Origin: an uncultured Lachnospiraceae bacterium
Lineage (GTDB): Bacteria > Bacillota > Clostridia > Lachnospirales > Lachnospiraceae
Direction of reading: 5' to 3'
DNA: 64,000 bases
Assembly: GCA_944383265.1 (NCBI GenBank)
Contig: CALWOX010000002.1
Coordinates: forward strand, 124,001-188,000
Positions within the stretch are counted from its first letter, which is position 1. Each line of letters starts with the position of its first letter. Both the position numbers and the translations under genes were made by a program. Below the pieces are notes generated by a model. It was not told the origin of the DNA and did no database searches. It was given only the letters and a program-made list of their open reading frames with translations. This document shows positions 17,940 through 26,947 of the stretch, one piece after another.

Positions 17940-17969
17940 AGAGGGATGCCTCTTAGATGGCATCCCTCT
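17940..17969 (+). other. Intercistronic hairpin between livK and livH
   Basis: A perfect 11-base-pair stem (AGAGGGATGCC with GGCATCCCTCT) closes an 8-base loop and is followed by AAAC, not by a T-run. It is therefore more likely to protect the livK 3' end or to slow transcription than to end it. A smaller stem (CAGCC/GGCTG) lies at 17922-17934. Such hairpins commonly give a binding protein more mRNA than its permeases. Confidence 0.75.
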
Positions 17970-17995
17970 AAACTTATGAAAGGAATGTTATTTAT

Positions 17996-18880
17996 ATGTC
18001 GAGCTTTATATCTTACTTTATAAACGGAATAAGCTTGGGGTCTGTATATGCGATAATTGCCTTGGGGTATACTATGGTGTATGGTATTGCCAAGATGCTG
18101 AACTTTGCACACGGAGACATTATCATGGTCGGAGGCTTCACTACCTATGTAATAACCTCAACTATGGGCATGTCGCCTATGGTGGGAATACTTAGTGCTG
18201 TAGTGGTATGTACTGTATTGGGCGTAGCTATCGAGAGGATAGCCTACAAGCCCTTGAGAGGAGCCTCATCCTTGAGCGTACTGATTACGGCAATAGGCGT
18301 CAGCTATTTTCTGCAGAATGCGGCCCTGATAATTTTCGGAGCCGACACAAAATCATTCCAATCTGTGATAAATGTTCCCCCTATTGTTTTGGCCGACGGA
18401 GCCATAACCATATCAGGAGTTACTACAGTTACAGTATTGAGCTGTATAGTTATACTTATAGCTCTTACCACCTTTATCAATAAGACAAAGACAGGTCAGG
18501 CTATGCTTGCCGTTTCTGAAGATAAAGGCGCTGCCACACTTATGGGAATAAATGTAAACAGGACTATAGCCGTTACCTTTGCAATAGGTTCGGCTCTTGC
18601 GGCTATAGCAGGTGTTCTTCTGTGCTCGGCTTATCCCACACTTTCATCCACAACAGGTGCAATGCCGGGAATCAAGGCCTTCGTGGCGGCTGTTTTCGGA
18701 GGCATAGGTTCTATTCCCGGAGCCATGATAGGAGGGATAGTACTTGGAGTTATAGAGAACCTTTCAAAGGCTTATATTTCATCACAGCTGTCTGATGCCA
18801 TAGTTTTCTCTGTACTTATAATAGTTCTTCTTGTAAAGCCTACAGGACTTATGGGCAAGCAGATACAGGAAAAGGTTTAA
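17996..18880 (+). CDS. livH: Branched-chain amino acid type ABC permease LivH
   Basis: One of two membrane channel subunits of the importer. The 294-residue protein has about eight membrane helices and the family opening NGISLGSVYAIIALGYTMVYG followed by NFAHGD. The late segment PGIKAFVAAVFGGIGSIPGA is the coupling region that contacts the ATPases. GAAAGGA precedes ATG at a good distance. It is followed after 18 bases by livM. Confidence 0.94.
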   Translation: MSSFISYFINGISLGSVYAIIALGYTMVYGIAKMLNFAHGDIIMVGGFTTYVITSTMGMSPMVGILSAVVVCTVLGVAIERIAYKPLRGASSLSVLITAIGVSYFLQNAALIIFGADTKSFQSVINVPPIVLADGAITISGVTTVTVLSCIVILIALTTFINKTKTGQAMLAVSEDKGAATLMGINVNRTIAVTFAIGSALAAIAGVLLCSAYPTLSSTTGAMPGIKAFVAAVFGGIGSIPGAMIGGIVLGVIENLSKAYISSQLSDAIVFSVLIIVLLVKPTGLMGKQIQEKV

Positions 18881-18898
18881 TGTCGGAGGTCGGATAAA

Positions 18899-19966
18899 AT
18901 GAAGGAAATATCAAAAAAGACTAAGCAAAGCCTTGCGACCTACATTTTGGTCATTGCTTTTTATGCTGTCTGCGAGATCTGGCTTAAGACAGGGAATATG
19001 AGTTCACTTATGGAAGGACTGCTGGTTCCTCTTTGCTATTACATGATTCTTGCGGTGTCGCTGAATATCGTAGTCGGAATATCAGGAGAGCTCTCTCTCG
19101 GACATGCCGGATTCATGTGTGTCGGAGCTTTTACAGGAGCTATATTTGCGGTGACAGCAGGTGCAAATCTTCCCGAGCTTTTGGAGCTTGTCATAGCTAT
19201 CTTTTTGGGCGCTGCCGTATCCGCAGTGTTCGGATTTTTGATCGGGATACCTGTGCTGAGGCTCAGAGGCGACTATCTGGCAATAGTTACACTTGCTTTC
19301 GGAGAGATTATAAAGAATGTAATCAATGCTATATATCTCGGCGTTGATTCGGCCGGATTTCATATATCCATAAAGGATGCCTTAAGTCTTAACCTTGCAG
19401 AGGACGGAACTACCATAATAAAGGGAGCTCAGGGAATAACAGGACTTCCCAGAAACGCCAACTTTACTATAGGCATAATCCTCCTTCTTATAAGTCTCTT
19501 TATTATACAGAATCTTATAAATTCCCGTCAGGGAAGAGCTATAATGGCTATAAGAGACAACAGGATAGCGGCGGAGTCAATAGGTCTCTCGGTTTCAAAG
19601 TATAAGATGATGGCTTTTGTAATATCAGCTGCACTTGCAGGGGTTGCGGGTGTTCTTTATGCTCATAACCTTTCGACACTTCAGGCCACACCCAAAAACT
19701 TCGGATACAACATGTCTATAATGATCCTTGTATTTGTTGTCCTGGGAGGAATAGGAAATATCAAGGGGTCAATGATAGCGGCTGTAATACTTACCATACT
19801 GCCCGAGAAGCTGAGATTTTTGAGTGACTATCGTATGCTTATCTATGCGGTGGTACTTATTGCAATGATGCTTTTCAACTCGGCTCCCAAGGCTATTGCC
19901 TTTAGAGAGAGGCTTATGGAGAGCATAAATCTGAAAAGAAATAAAAATATCAAGGAGGAGGCCTGA
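18899..19966 (+). CDS. livM: Branched-chain amino acid type ABC permease LivM
   Basis: The partner channel subunit of LivH, 355 residues. After an N-terminal membrane segment it shows the family motif ISGELSLGHAGFMCVGAF, the RLRGDYLAIVTLAFGEI loop, and a C-terminal coupling segment NMSIMILVFVVLGGIGNIKGS. About nine membrane helices. The gene ends 2 bases before livG, so translation is likely coupled. Confidence 0.94.
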   Translation: MKEISKKTKQSLATYILVIAFYAVCEIWLKTGNMSSLMEGLLVPLCYYMILAVSLNIVVGISGELSLGHAGFMCVGAFTGAIFAVTAGANLPELLELVIAIFLGAAVSAVFGFLIGIPVLRLRGDYLAIVTLAFGEIIKNVINAIYLGVDSAGFHISIKDALSLNLAEDGTTIIKGAQGITGLPRNANFTIGIILLLISLFIIQNLINSRQGRAIMAIRDNRIAAESIGLSVSKYKMMAFVISAALAGVAGVLYAHNLSTLQATPKNFGYNMSIMILVFVVLGGIGNIKGSMIAAVILTILPEKLRFLSDYRMLIYAVVLIAMMLFNSAPKAIAFRERLMESINLKRNKNIKEEA

Positions 19967-19968
19967 TC

Positions 19969-20763
19969 ATGAGCGAAGTAAATAAGACTAATACTCAAAA
20001 CGGCAAATTGCTCCTTGATGTGGATACATTGGGAATCTCCTTCGGAGGTCTCAAGGCGGTTGATAATTTTAACCTGAAAATAAGTAAGGGAGAGCTTTAC
20101 GGACTGATCGGGCCTAACGGAGCGGGAAAGACGACTATCTTTAATCTCCTCACGGGAGTATATAAGCCCGATACGGGAAAGATCCTGCTTGACGGAGTTG
20201 ACATTACAGGAAAACCCACCATAGAGATAAACAAGGAAGGTATAGCTCGTACATTCCAGAATATACGTCTGTTTTCTGACCTTCCTGTTATAGATAATGT
20301 AAAGGCGGCCCTTCATAATCACTATAAATACAGCCTTGCCGATGCCATATTCAGAACGCCCAAGTACTTTAAGACAGAAAAGGCTATGGATGAAAAGGCT
20401 ATGGAGATACTTAAGGTATTTGAGCTGGATAATGCCGCATCCTATAAGGCTTCACAACTTCCCTACGGAAGACAGCGTAAGCTTGAGATAGCCAGAGCTA
20501 TAGCAACCGAGCCTAAGCTCCTCCTTCTTGATGAGCCTGCTGCAGGAATGAATCCTCAGGAGACTCACGAACTTATGGACACTATCAAGTTTGTGAGGGA
20601 CAACTTTAATACTACTATACTTCTTATAGAGCATGATATGAAACTTGTAAGCGGAATCTGCGAAAAGCTGACAGTTCTCAACTTCGGAAGAGTATTGAAG
20701 CAGGGCGAGACTTATGAGGTCCTTCATGATCCTGAGGTCATAAAGGCCTACCTCGGAGACTAG
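19969..20763 (+). CDS. livG: Branched-chain amino acid type ABC ATP-binding protein LivG
   Basis: One of the two ATPases that power the importer. The 264-residue protein has Walker A GPNGAGKTT, the LivG-specific RTFQNIRLF segment at the Q-loop, a signature stretch LPYGRQRKLEIARA and Walker B LLLLDEPAAGMNP. The C-terminal extension (LKQGETYEVLHDPEVIKAYLG) is typical of LivG and LivF. It begins within AAGGAGGAGG of the preceding gene's end and stops 8 bases before livF. Confidence 0.95.
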   Translation: MSEVNKTNTQNGKLLLDVDTLGISFGGLKAVDNFNLKISKGELYGLIGPNGAGKTTIFNLLTGVYKPDTGKILLDGVDITGKPTIEINKEGIARTFQNIRLFSDLPVIDNVKAALHNHYKYSLADAIFRTPKYFKTEKAMDEKAMEILKVFELDNAASYKASQLPYGRQRKLEIARAIATEPKLLLLDEPAAGMNPQETHELMDTIKFVRDNFNTTILLIEHDMKLVSGICEKLTVLNFGRVLKQGETYEVLHDPEVIKAYLGD

Positions 20764-20771
20764 GAGGAAAT

Positions 20772-21485
20772 ATGGGAAAGATACTTGAAGTAAAGAATTT
20801 GAATGTATATTATGGGGTAATACACGCCATAAAGAATGTTTCCTTCGATGTGGAGGAGGGAGAGATAGTTACCCTCATAGGTGCAAACGGAGCGGGAAAG
20901 ACCACAACTCTTCAGACGATCACAGGTCTTATTCAGGCAAAGAGCGGAGAGGTAATATACGGAGGAAATGATATAACGAAGATCCCCGGTTATAAGCTTG
21001 TAAGCATGGGTATTGCCCATGTACCTGAGGGAAGAAGAGTTTTCTCGGATCTCTCTGTATATCAAAACCTTATGCTTGGAGCCTTTACGAGAAAAGACAA
21101 GGCCGAGATAGAAAATACTCTTTCCGTAGTATACAAGAGATTCCCCAGGCTTGAGGAAAGAAAAGAGCAGAGGGCGGGAACTCTTTCAGGAGGAGAGCAG
21201 CAGATGCTTGCCATGGGAAGAGCTCTTATGTCCCACCCCAAGATGATGCTGCTTGACGAGCCTTCCATGGGTCTCTCACCTATATATGTAAATGAGATAT
21301 TCGACATAATCAAAAAGATAAACGAGGATGGAGTTACAGTCCTCCTTGTAGAGCAGAATGCGAATAAGGCTCTTGCCATAGCAAACAGAGCTTATGTTCT
21401 TGAGACGGGAAATATAGTCCTCTCGGGAGATGCTCACAAGCTTATGGAGGATCCGCAGGTCAAGGCGGCGTACCTTTCCGAATAA
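20772..21485 (+). CDS. livF: Branched-chain amino acid type ABC ATP-binding protein LivF
   Basis: Second ATPase of the importer, 237 residues, forming a heterodimer with LivG. Motifs are Walker A GANGAGKTT, HVPEGRRVF, the signature LSGGEQQMLAMGRALM and Walker B MMLLDEPSMGLSP. Length and order are standard. It is the last gene of the livKHMGF operon and is followed by an intrinsic terminator. Confidence 0.95.
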   Translation: MGKILEVKNLNVYYGVIHAIKNVSFDVEEGEIVTLIGANGAGKTTTLQTITGLIQAKSGEVIYGGNDITKIPGYKLVSMGIAHVPEGRRVFSDLSVYQNLMLGAFTRKDKAEIENTLSVVYKRFPRLEERKEQRAGTLSGGEQQMLAMGRALMSHPKMMLLDEPSMGLSPIYVNEIFDIIKKINEDGVTVLLVEQNANKALAIANRAYVLETGNIVLSGDAHKLMEDPQVKAAYLSE

Positions 21486-21531
21486 TGGGAAACGGTTTAT
21501 ATGTTCAATAATCGAATATTTAAGCGGAAGT

Positions 21532-21555
21532 GTAGGATATATGCTTCCGCTTTTT
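21532..21555 (+). terminator. Intrinsic terminator of the liv operon
   Basis: AAGCGGAAG (21532-21540) pairs with CTTCCGCTT (the T-tract supplies the last bases) and is followed by TTTTT. I estimate the hairpin loop by eye from the intervening bases. Confidence 0.75.
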
Positions 21556-21656
21556 CTTTCCGTGAAGCGCAAACTATGGTAATATAAATAGCAATCGGAT
21601 ATAAGCATTAAGTTTAAAGCTTTAAGTTGAGAAATGAGAATAAAAGGAGATCGACT

Positions 21657-23258
21657 ATGAGACTTACATTTATAGGAGCGGATCATGAGGTCACGGGAAG
21701 TATGCACTATGTTGAAGCGCCGGATATAAAGTTCCTTGTGGATTGCGGAATGGAGCAGGGTAAGGACATGTACGAAAATATGCCCTTGCCTGTTGCTTTC
21801 GGAGAGATAGATTACATCCTTCTTACCCATGCGCATATAGACCATTCGGGAATGATACCTTGGGCCTATAAGAACGGATTCAAGGGTAGTGTTATAACTA
21901 CAGAGGCGAGCATGGATCTGGACAGCATAATGCTTCTTGATTCGGCTCATATTCAGGAGTCGGAGGCGGAATGGAAAAACAGAAAGGCCATGCGTGCCGG
22001 AAGAGAACTTATCGAACCTCCTTATACTGTTGAGGATGCAAAGAATGCTCTTAAAGGCTTCAAGCCTGTAGACTATGATGTGATAACAGAACTGAGCGAT
22101 TCCGTGAAGGTAAGATTTACAGATGCAGGGCATCTTTTGGGGTCCTCAAGCATAGAGATATGGATAACTGAAAACGGAGAAACAAAAAAGTTTGTCTTCT
22201 CAGGCGATATAGGAAATAAGGGAAAGCCCCTTATAAGGGATCCTAAGTACATAAAGGATGCGGACTATGTGATAATGGAGAGCACCTACGGTGACAGGCT
22301 TCACGAAAAGGACTTAAATCATATCGAGGATCTGACCCGCATCATTCAGTCAACTCTTGACAGGGGTGGAAATGTGGTCATACCTGCATTTGCAGTCGGC
22401 CGCACTCAGGAGCTTCTTTACCTTATAAGAGTCATAAAGGATAAGGGCTATATAAAGGGCCACGACAATTTTCCCGTGTATGTGGACAGTCCCCTTGCTA
22501 TAGAGGCGACACAGGTGTTCAAGGAAAATCTGAGAGACTGCTACGATGAGGAGACGAAGGCTCTTGTGGAAAGAGGTATAAATCCTATAGGCTTCCCCAA
22601 CCTTCATCTTTCTGTAACAGCCGACGACTCAAAGGCAATAAACTTTGATCCGGAGCCGAAGGTGATACTTGCCGCTTCCGGAATGTGTGATGCGGGAAGG
22701 ATAAGGCACCATTTAAAGCACAATCTTTGGAGGCCTGAGTGTTCGGTAGTGTTTGCAGGCTATCAGTCCGAGGGAACTCTCGGAAGAGTCCTGGAAGAAG
22801 GTGCGGAGAGCGTAAAGCTTTTCGGCGAGGAGATAGAGGTAAAGGCCCATATAGAAAAGATGGCGGGAATGAGCTCTCATGCAGATCAGAAAGGGCTTTT
22901 GGAATGGATATGCGCCTTTGAAAAAAAGCCTGAAAAGATATTCCTTGTCCACGGAGATGACGACGCTATGCATACACTTGCAAATCTCATAGAAAAAAAC
23001 ACGGGAATATTGCCGGAGACTCCATACTCGGGAAGTATATATGATTTTACCGAGAACAGATACATATACAAGGCGGAGCCTGAATTCATAAGAAAGAAAG
23101 ACAAGCCTGCCGTAAATATGAAGCTTGCGCAGCGTGAGCTTAATGATGCATTAAATGAGCTCAAAGAACTCGTCCTTGATTCAAGAGAGGGCGCAAACGC
23201 CGATGTTAAGAAGCTTGCAAGAGCTATAAAGGATCTTGTAAAGAAATTCAAATACTAA
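21657..23258 (+). CDS. MBL-fold, beta-CASP RNA-processing nuclease
   Basis: The 533-residue protein belongs to the beta-CASP branch of metallo-beta-lactamase-fold nucleases, which cleave RNA. ATG at 21657 follows AAGGAGA and starts directly at the first strand of the fold. THAHIDHSG (residues 58-66) supplies zinc ligands; ASGMCDAGRIRHHL is a beta-CASP motif; SSHADQ and LVHGDDDAM form the final metal-binding and RNA-specificity segment. A charged helical tail follows (about 470-533). It is not RNase J, whose arrangement differs; it is closer to TTHA0252/YSH1-like proteins. Its substrate is unknown. Confidence 0.85.
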   Translation: MRLTFIGADHEVTGSMHYVEAPDIKFLVDCGMEQGKDMYENMPLPVAFGEIDYILLTHAHIDHSGMIPWAYKNGFKGSVITTEASMDLDSIMLLDSAHIQESEAEWKNRKAMRAGRELIEPPYTVEDAKNALKGFKPVDYDVITELSDSVKVRFTDAGHLLGSSSIEIWITENGETKKFVFSGDIGNKGKPLIRDPKYIKDADYVIMESTYGDRLHEKDLNHIEDLTRIIQSTLDRGGNVVIPAFAVGRTQELLYLIRVIKDKGYIKGHDNFPVYVDSPLAIEATQVFKENLRDCYDEETKALVERGINPIGFPNLHLSVTADDSKAINFDPEPKVILAASGMCDAGRIRHHLKHNLWRPECSVVFAGYQSEGTLGRVLEEGAESVKLFGEEIEVKAHIEKMAGMSSHADQKGLLEWICAFEKKPEKIFLVHGDDDAMHTLANLIEKNTGILPETPYSGSIYDFTENRYIYKAEPEFIRKKDKPAVNMKLAQRELNDALNELKELVLDSREGANADVKKLARAIKDLVKKFKY

Positions 23259-23323
23259 TTCACAGACCGGTCATCAAGGATCAAAAGCAGACATTTGAGA
23301 AAGGACACTTATTAGTTAAGTAA

Positions 23324-23812
23324 ATGGGAACAGTAAAGATATTTACAGACGGAGCCGCGAGAGGAAACCCTGACGGCCCCGGAGGCTACGGTGTAATACT
23401 TCAGTATACAGATAATAAAGGTGTGCTCCATGAAAAGGAGATATCTCAGGGTTATATAAAGACAACAAACAACAGGATGGAGCTCATGGCCGCTATAGTC
23501 GGCCTTGAGGCATTGAACCGCCCTTGTATGGTTGAACTTTACAGTGATTCAAAGTACCTGGTTGATGCCTTTAATCAGGGCTGGATAGACAACTGGATAG
23601 CAAATGATTGGAAAAGAAAGGCTACCGGTCCTGTAAAAAACGTCGATCTCTGGAAGCGTCTCCTCAAGGCTATGGATATCCATAAGGTAAAGTTTGTATG
23701 GGTAAAGGGCCATGACGGGCATCCGGAGAACGAGAGATGCGACAAGCTTGCGGTAAAAGCCGCCATGAGCGGCAGCCTTATTGAGGATGAAGGGCTTTAC
23801 TTGACGGGCTGA
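23324..23812 (+). CDS. rnhA: Ribonuclease HI
   Basis: Cytoplasmic nuclease that removes RNA from RNA-DNA hybrids. The 162-residue protein has the full catalytic set: Asp in [11 protein letters not shown], Glu in NRMELMAAI, Asp in [10 protein letters not shown] and the His/Asp region [13 protein letters not shown]. Length is normal. The ribosome site is weak: AAAGGA lies about 17 bases before ATG. It is probably read together with the nuclease gene 65 bases upstream. Confidence 0.95.
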   Translation: MGTVKIFTDGAARGNPDGPGGYGVILQYTDNKGVLHEKEISQGYIKTTNNRMELMAAIVGLEALNRPCMVELYSDSKYLVDAFNQGWIDNWIANDWKRKATGPVKNVDLWKRLLKAMDIHKVKFVWVKGHDGHPENERCDKLAVKAAMSGSLIEDEGLYLTG

Positions 23813-23830
23813 TTATGATAAATTAATAAC

Positions 23831-23859
23831 TTGACAGTATTTTTATAAAAACATTTATT
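23831..23859 (+). promoter_or_regulatory. Candidate alaS promoter
   Basis: A perfect TTGACA (23831-23836) is followed after 17 bases by a weak -10, TTTATT. No T-box or other tRNA-sensing leader fits the short space before alaS. Confidence 0.4.
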
Positions 23860-23877
23860 TTCAGTCGGAGGAAACGG

Positions 23878-26520
23878 ATGATGCAGGTTAGAGGCGTCAA
23901 TGAACTTAGGAGATTGTTTCTTGATTATTTCGAGAGAAACGGACATCTCAAGATGAAGAGCTTTTCGCTCGTTCCGCATAATGACAATTCATTATTGCTT
24001 ATAAATTCCGGTATGGCACCGTTAAAGCCTTATTTCACAGGACAGGAGATACCCCCGAGAAAGCGTGTTACCACCTGCCAGAAATGTATCAGAACAGGAG
24101 ACATAGAGAACGTCGGAAAGACAGCCCGTCACGGCACCTTCTTCGAGATGCTGGGAAACTTCTCCTTCGGAGATTATTTCAAGCATGAGGCTATCCCCTA
24201 TGCGTGGAATTTCCTTACTCAGGAGGTGGGACTTGATCCTGAAAGGCTTTATCCTTCTGTATATGTGGATGACGACGAGTCATACAATATATGGCTCAAT
24301 GAGATGCATATCCCCGCCGAGAGGATCTTTAAGTTCGGCAAGGAGGATAACTTCTGGGAGCACGGTGAGGGACCCTGCGGACCCTGCAGTGAGATATACT
24401 ATGACAGAGGTGAAAAGTACGGCTGCGGAAAGCCGACATGCACTGTAGGCTGTGACTGCGACAGATATGTAGAGGTGTGGAACGTCGTATTTTCACAGTT
24501 TGACAATGACGGACACGGAAATTATACAGAGCTTATACAGAAAAACATCGACACAGGAATGGGACTTGAGAGACTTGCCATGGTGGTTCAGGACGAGGAG
24601 TCCATATACACCGTTGATACAAACAGGGCTCTCCTTGAGGATGTTTGCAAGCTTGCAGGCATAAATTATCATGATGACCACGAGAAGGATATATCTTTAA
24701 GGATTATCACGGACCACACAAAGTCTTGTACCTTTATGATATCCGATGGTATCATGCCTTCAAATGAAGGAAGAGGCTACGTGCTCAGACGTCTTATAAG
24801 AAGAGCGGTATGTCACGGAAGAAAGCTTGGCATAAATCATAACTTTATGACATCGATGGCAAAGAATGTCATTGAGAACAATAAGGACGGATATCCCGAA
24901 CTTCACGAGAAGGAGGCCATGATATTAAAGGTCCTCAACGAGGAGGAAGAGAAGTTCAACAAGACTATAGATGCCGGAATGACTATCTTGAATGAGATGG
25001 CCGAGAACGCAAAGAAAGAAGGAAAGACCGAGTTTTCAGGTGCTGATGCCTTCAAGCTTTATGATACCTACGGCTTCCCCTATGACCTTACAGAGGAGAT
25101 CCTCACAGAAATGGGAATGACCGTCGACAAGTCGGCCTTTGATGCCTGCATGCAGGAGCAGAAGGAGAAGGCAAGAAAGGCAAGAAAGCACTCCAATTAC
25201 ATGGGAGCCGACGCTACAGTTTATGATGAGATAGATCCCCATATAACCTCAGAGTTTACAGGCTATGACAGGCTTAAGGATGAGTCGGTAATAACAGTTC
25301 TCACCACAGAAGACGAGATAGTTGAGGCACTCACCGACGGACAGAAGGGGACTGTAATAACCGAAAAGACTCCTTTCTACGGAACCATGGGAGGTCAGTT
25401 CGGAGACGGCGGTGTCATAGAAAACGAGTCCGGAGCCTTTGAGGTCGAAGAGACGATACATCTTAAGGGCGGAAGGATAGGACATGTCGGAAAAATGACC
25501 CGCGGTATGCTCAAATCAGGAGACAAGGTGGAGCTTTCTGTTGATGAGGCAAGGAGAAAGAGCACTGCAAGGAATCATTCGGCTACACACCTTCTTCAGA
25601 AGGCCCTGAGAATAGTCCTCGGAGACCATGTAGAGCAGGCGGGCTCATATGTGGATAAGGACAGACTTCGTTTTGACTTTACTCATTTCCAGGCTATGAC
25701 TCCCGATGAGATAAAGAAGGTCGAGAGCATAGTAAACAAGGAGATAAACGAGGACCTTAAGGTAAATACAGAGATAATGAGCCTTGAGGACGCAAAAAAA
25801 TCAGGCGCCATGGCACTCTTCGGCGAGAAGTACGGCGAGACTGTACGAGTTGTCAAGATGGGAGATTTCTCCACAGAGCTTTGCGGAGGAACGCATGTTT
25901 CAGAAACAGGAGATATTAAGGCGTTAAAGATAATCTCAGAGTCCGGAATCGCAGCGGGCGTAAGGCGTATTGAAGCTCTTACGGCAGAGGGACTTTTCGG
26001 TTATTATGAGGATGAGGAAAAGCTTCTCAACGATGCCGCAAAGGCTGCAAAATCAAAGCCCTCAGAGCTCATAAAGAAGATAGATATGATGCTTGACGAG
26101 ATAAAGAAGCTCAAGGCTGAAAATGAGAAATTAAAGGCCAAGGAGGCACAGGGAGCACTTGCGAATATAGAGAGCTCTGCCGTTGATGTAAACGGAATAA
26201 AGGTACTTTGTGCAAGAGTTGAGGCTGAGGATGCGAATGCCTTGAGAAGCATGGGAGACAGCCTTAAGGACAAGCTTAAGGATGCCGTTATAGTCCTTGC
26301 ATGCGCTAATGACGGAAAGGTAAGCCTTATGGCTACTGCAACCGACAGCGCTGTGAAGAAGGGCGCTATGGCAGGAAACATCATTAAGGAATCAGCTCCA
26401 CTTGCAGGCGGAAAGGGAGGCGGACGCCCCAACATGGCTCAGGCCGGAGGAAGCGATCCCTCAGGTATAGAGAAGGCTCTTGAGAAGGCTTTGGAGACTG
26501 CAAAAGCCCAGATAAAATAA
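23878..26520 (+). CDS. alaS: Alanyl-tRNA synthetase
   Basis: Class II synthetase that charges tRNA-Ala. The 880-residue protein is full length: catalytic domain with RTGDIENVGKTARHGTFFEM, tRNA-recognition helices, the editing domain with HSATH (near residue 567) and ELCGGTH (near residue 668) zinc-binding motifs that remove mischarged Ser or Gly, and the C-Ala domain with a coiled coil (about 740-770). GGAGG precedes the start; two ATG codons in a row (23878, 23881) are both possible. Confidence 0.97.
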   Translation: MMQVRGVNELRRLFLDYFERNGHLKMKSFSLVPHNDNSLLLINSGMAPLKPYFTGQEIPPRKRVTTCQKCIRTGDIENVGKTARHGTFFEMLGNFSFGDYFKHEAIPYAWNFLTQEVGLDPERLYPSVYVDDDESYNIWLNEMHIPAERIFKFGKEDNFWEHGEGPCGPCSEIYYDRGEKYGCGKPTCTVGCDCDRYVEVWNVVFSQFDNDGHGNYTELIQKNIDTGMGLERLAMVVQDEESIYTVDTNRALLEDVCKLAGINYHDDHEKDISLRIITDHTKSCTFMISDGIMPSNEGRGYVLRRLIRRAVCHGRKLGINHNFMTSMAKNVIENNKDGYPELHEKEAMILKVLNEEEEKFNKTIDAGMTILNEMAENAKKEGKTEFSGADAFKLYDTYGFPYDLTEEILTEMGMTVDKSAFDACMQEQKEKARKARKHSNYMGADATVYDEIDPHITSEFTGYDRLKDESVITVLTTEDEIVEALTDGQKGTVITEKTPFYGTMGGQFGDGGVIENESGAFEVEETIHLKGGRIGHVGKMTRGMLKSGDKVELSVDEARRKSTARNHSATHLLQKALRIVLGDHVEQAGSYVDKDRLRFDFTHFQAMTPDEIKKVESIVNKEINEDLKVNTEIMSLEDAKKSGAMALFGEKYGETVRVVKMGDFSTELCGGTHVSETGDIKALKIISESGIAAGVRRIEALTAEGLFGYYEDEEKLLNDAAKAAKSKPSELIKKIDMMLDEIKKLKAENEKLKAKEAQGALANIESSAVDVNGIKVLCARVEAEDANALRSMGDSLKDKLKDAVIVLACANDGKVSLMATATDSAVKKGAMAGNIIKESAPLAGGKGGGRPNMAQAGGSDPSGIEKALEKALETAKAQIK

Positions 26521-26534
26521 AGTTTACATTTCAC

Positions 26535-26563
26535 TTGCATAACAGAGATTTTTATGATATCAT
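26535..26563 (+). promoter_or_regulatory. rpsU promoter
   Basis: TTGCAT (26535-26540) and TATCAT (26558-26563) are 17 bases apart, placing the transcript start near 26570 and leaving a leader of about 80 bases. Confidence 0.6.
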
Positions 26564-26571
26564 CTTTGTTA

Positions 26572-26646
26572 GTGCATTAAACCCCGCACATTGTTGCACG
26601 TAAATTTTGTTTACAGATACCTTGCAACAGGAGGGAGGTCAGGGGT
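26572..26646 (+). promoter_or_regulatory. Structured rpsU leader
   Basis: Several pairings are possible in this leader. TGTTGCA (26592-26598) pairs with TGCAACA (26623-26629), which ends exactly where the purine-rich ribosome site begins. GTGCA (26572-26576) can instead pair with TGCAC (26595-26599), which would disrupt the first stem. ACCCC (26581-26585) can pair with GGGGT (26642-26646) between the ribosome site and the start codon. The pairings are visible; a regulatory role is inferred. Confidence 0.4.
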
Positions 26647-26648
26647 CT

Positions 26649-26825
26649 TTGTCAAACGTAATCGTAAAAGAGAACGAGAGCTTGGACAGCGCTCTTCGCA
26701 GATTTAAGAGAAACTGCGCGAAGGCAGGTATCCAGCAGGAGATTCGCAAGAGAGAGCATTACGAGAAGCCCAGCGTAAGACGTAAGAAAAAGTCTGAAGC
26801 TGCGAGAAAGCGTAAGTACAACTAA
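26649..26825 (+). CDS. rpsU: 30S ribosomal protein S21, TTG start
   Basis: Small basic protein of the 30S subunit involved in translation initiation. From TTG at 26649 it has 58 residues, matching the usual family start MSNVIVKEN and the typical length; GGAGGT lies 9 bases before. An upstream in-frame TTG (26607) would add 14 unconserved residues and would cut into the leader structure. The C-terminal half is strongly basic ([13 protein letters not shown]). It has its own promoter and terminator. Confidence 0.94.
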   Translation: MSNVIVKENESLDSALRRFKRNCAKAGIQQEIRKREHYEKPSVRRKKKSEAARKRKYN

Positions 26826-26831
26826 TAACAG

Positions 26832-26866
26832 ATAGCCCGGGTTCGGATGAATCAGGGCTATTTTTT
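26832..26866 (+). terminator. Intrinsic terminator after rpsU
   Basis: ATAGCCC (26832-26838) pairs with GGGCTAT (26855-26861) and is followed by a T-run. Confidence 0.85.
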
Positions 26867-26885
26867 ATTCCGCATGTAAATATAC

Positions 26886-26914
26886 TTCACAATCGGCTCT
26901 TAATTATATATAAT
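26886..26914 (+). promoter_or_regulatory. phoH promoter
   Basis: TTCACA (26886-26891) and a perfect TATAAT (26909-26914) are separated by 17 bases, just after the rpsU terminator. Confidence 0.75.
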
Positions 26915-26947
26915 TAATCAGAAAACAAAACAACATCGGAGGACTTA

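Noticed and set aside
17940..17969. Intrinsic terminator after livK
   Set aside because: The stem is strong but AAAC follows, and livH lies just downstream in the same conserved operon.
21276..22133. A 285-codon open frame on the minus strand
   Set aside because: It runs antisense across the end of livF, its terminator and the start of the beta-CASP nuclease gene, all well supported; no family features.
23813..23877. T-box leader upstream of alaS
   Set aside because: The gap is only 65 bases, with no T-box sequence or terminator fold.
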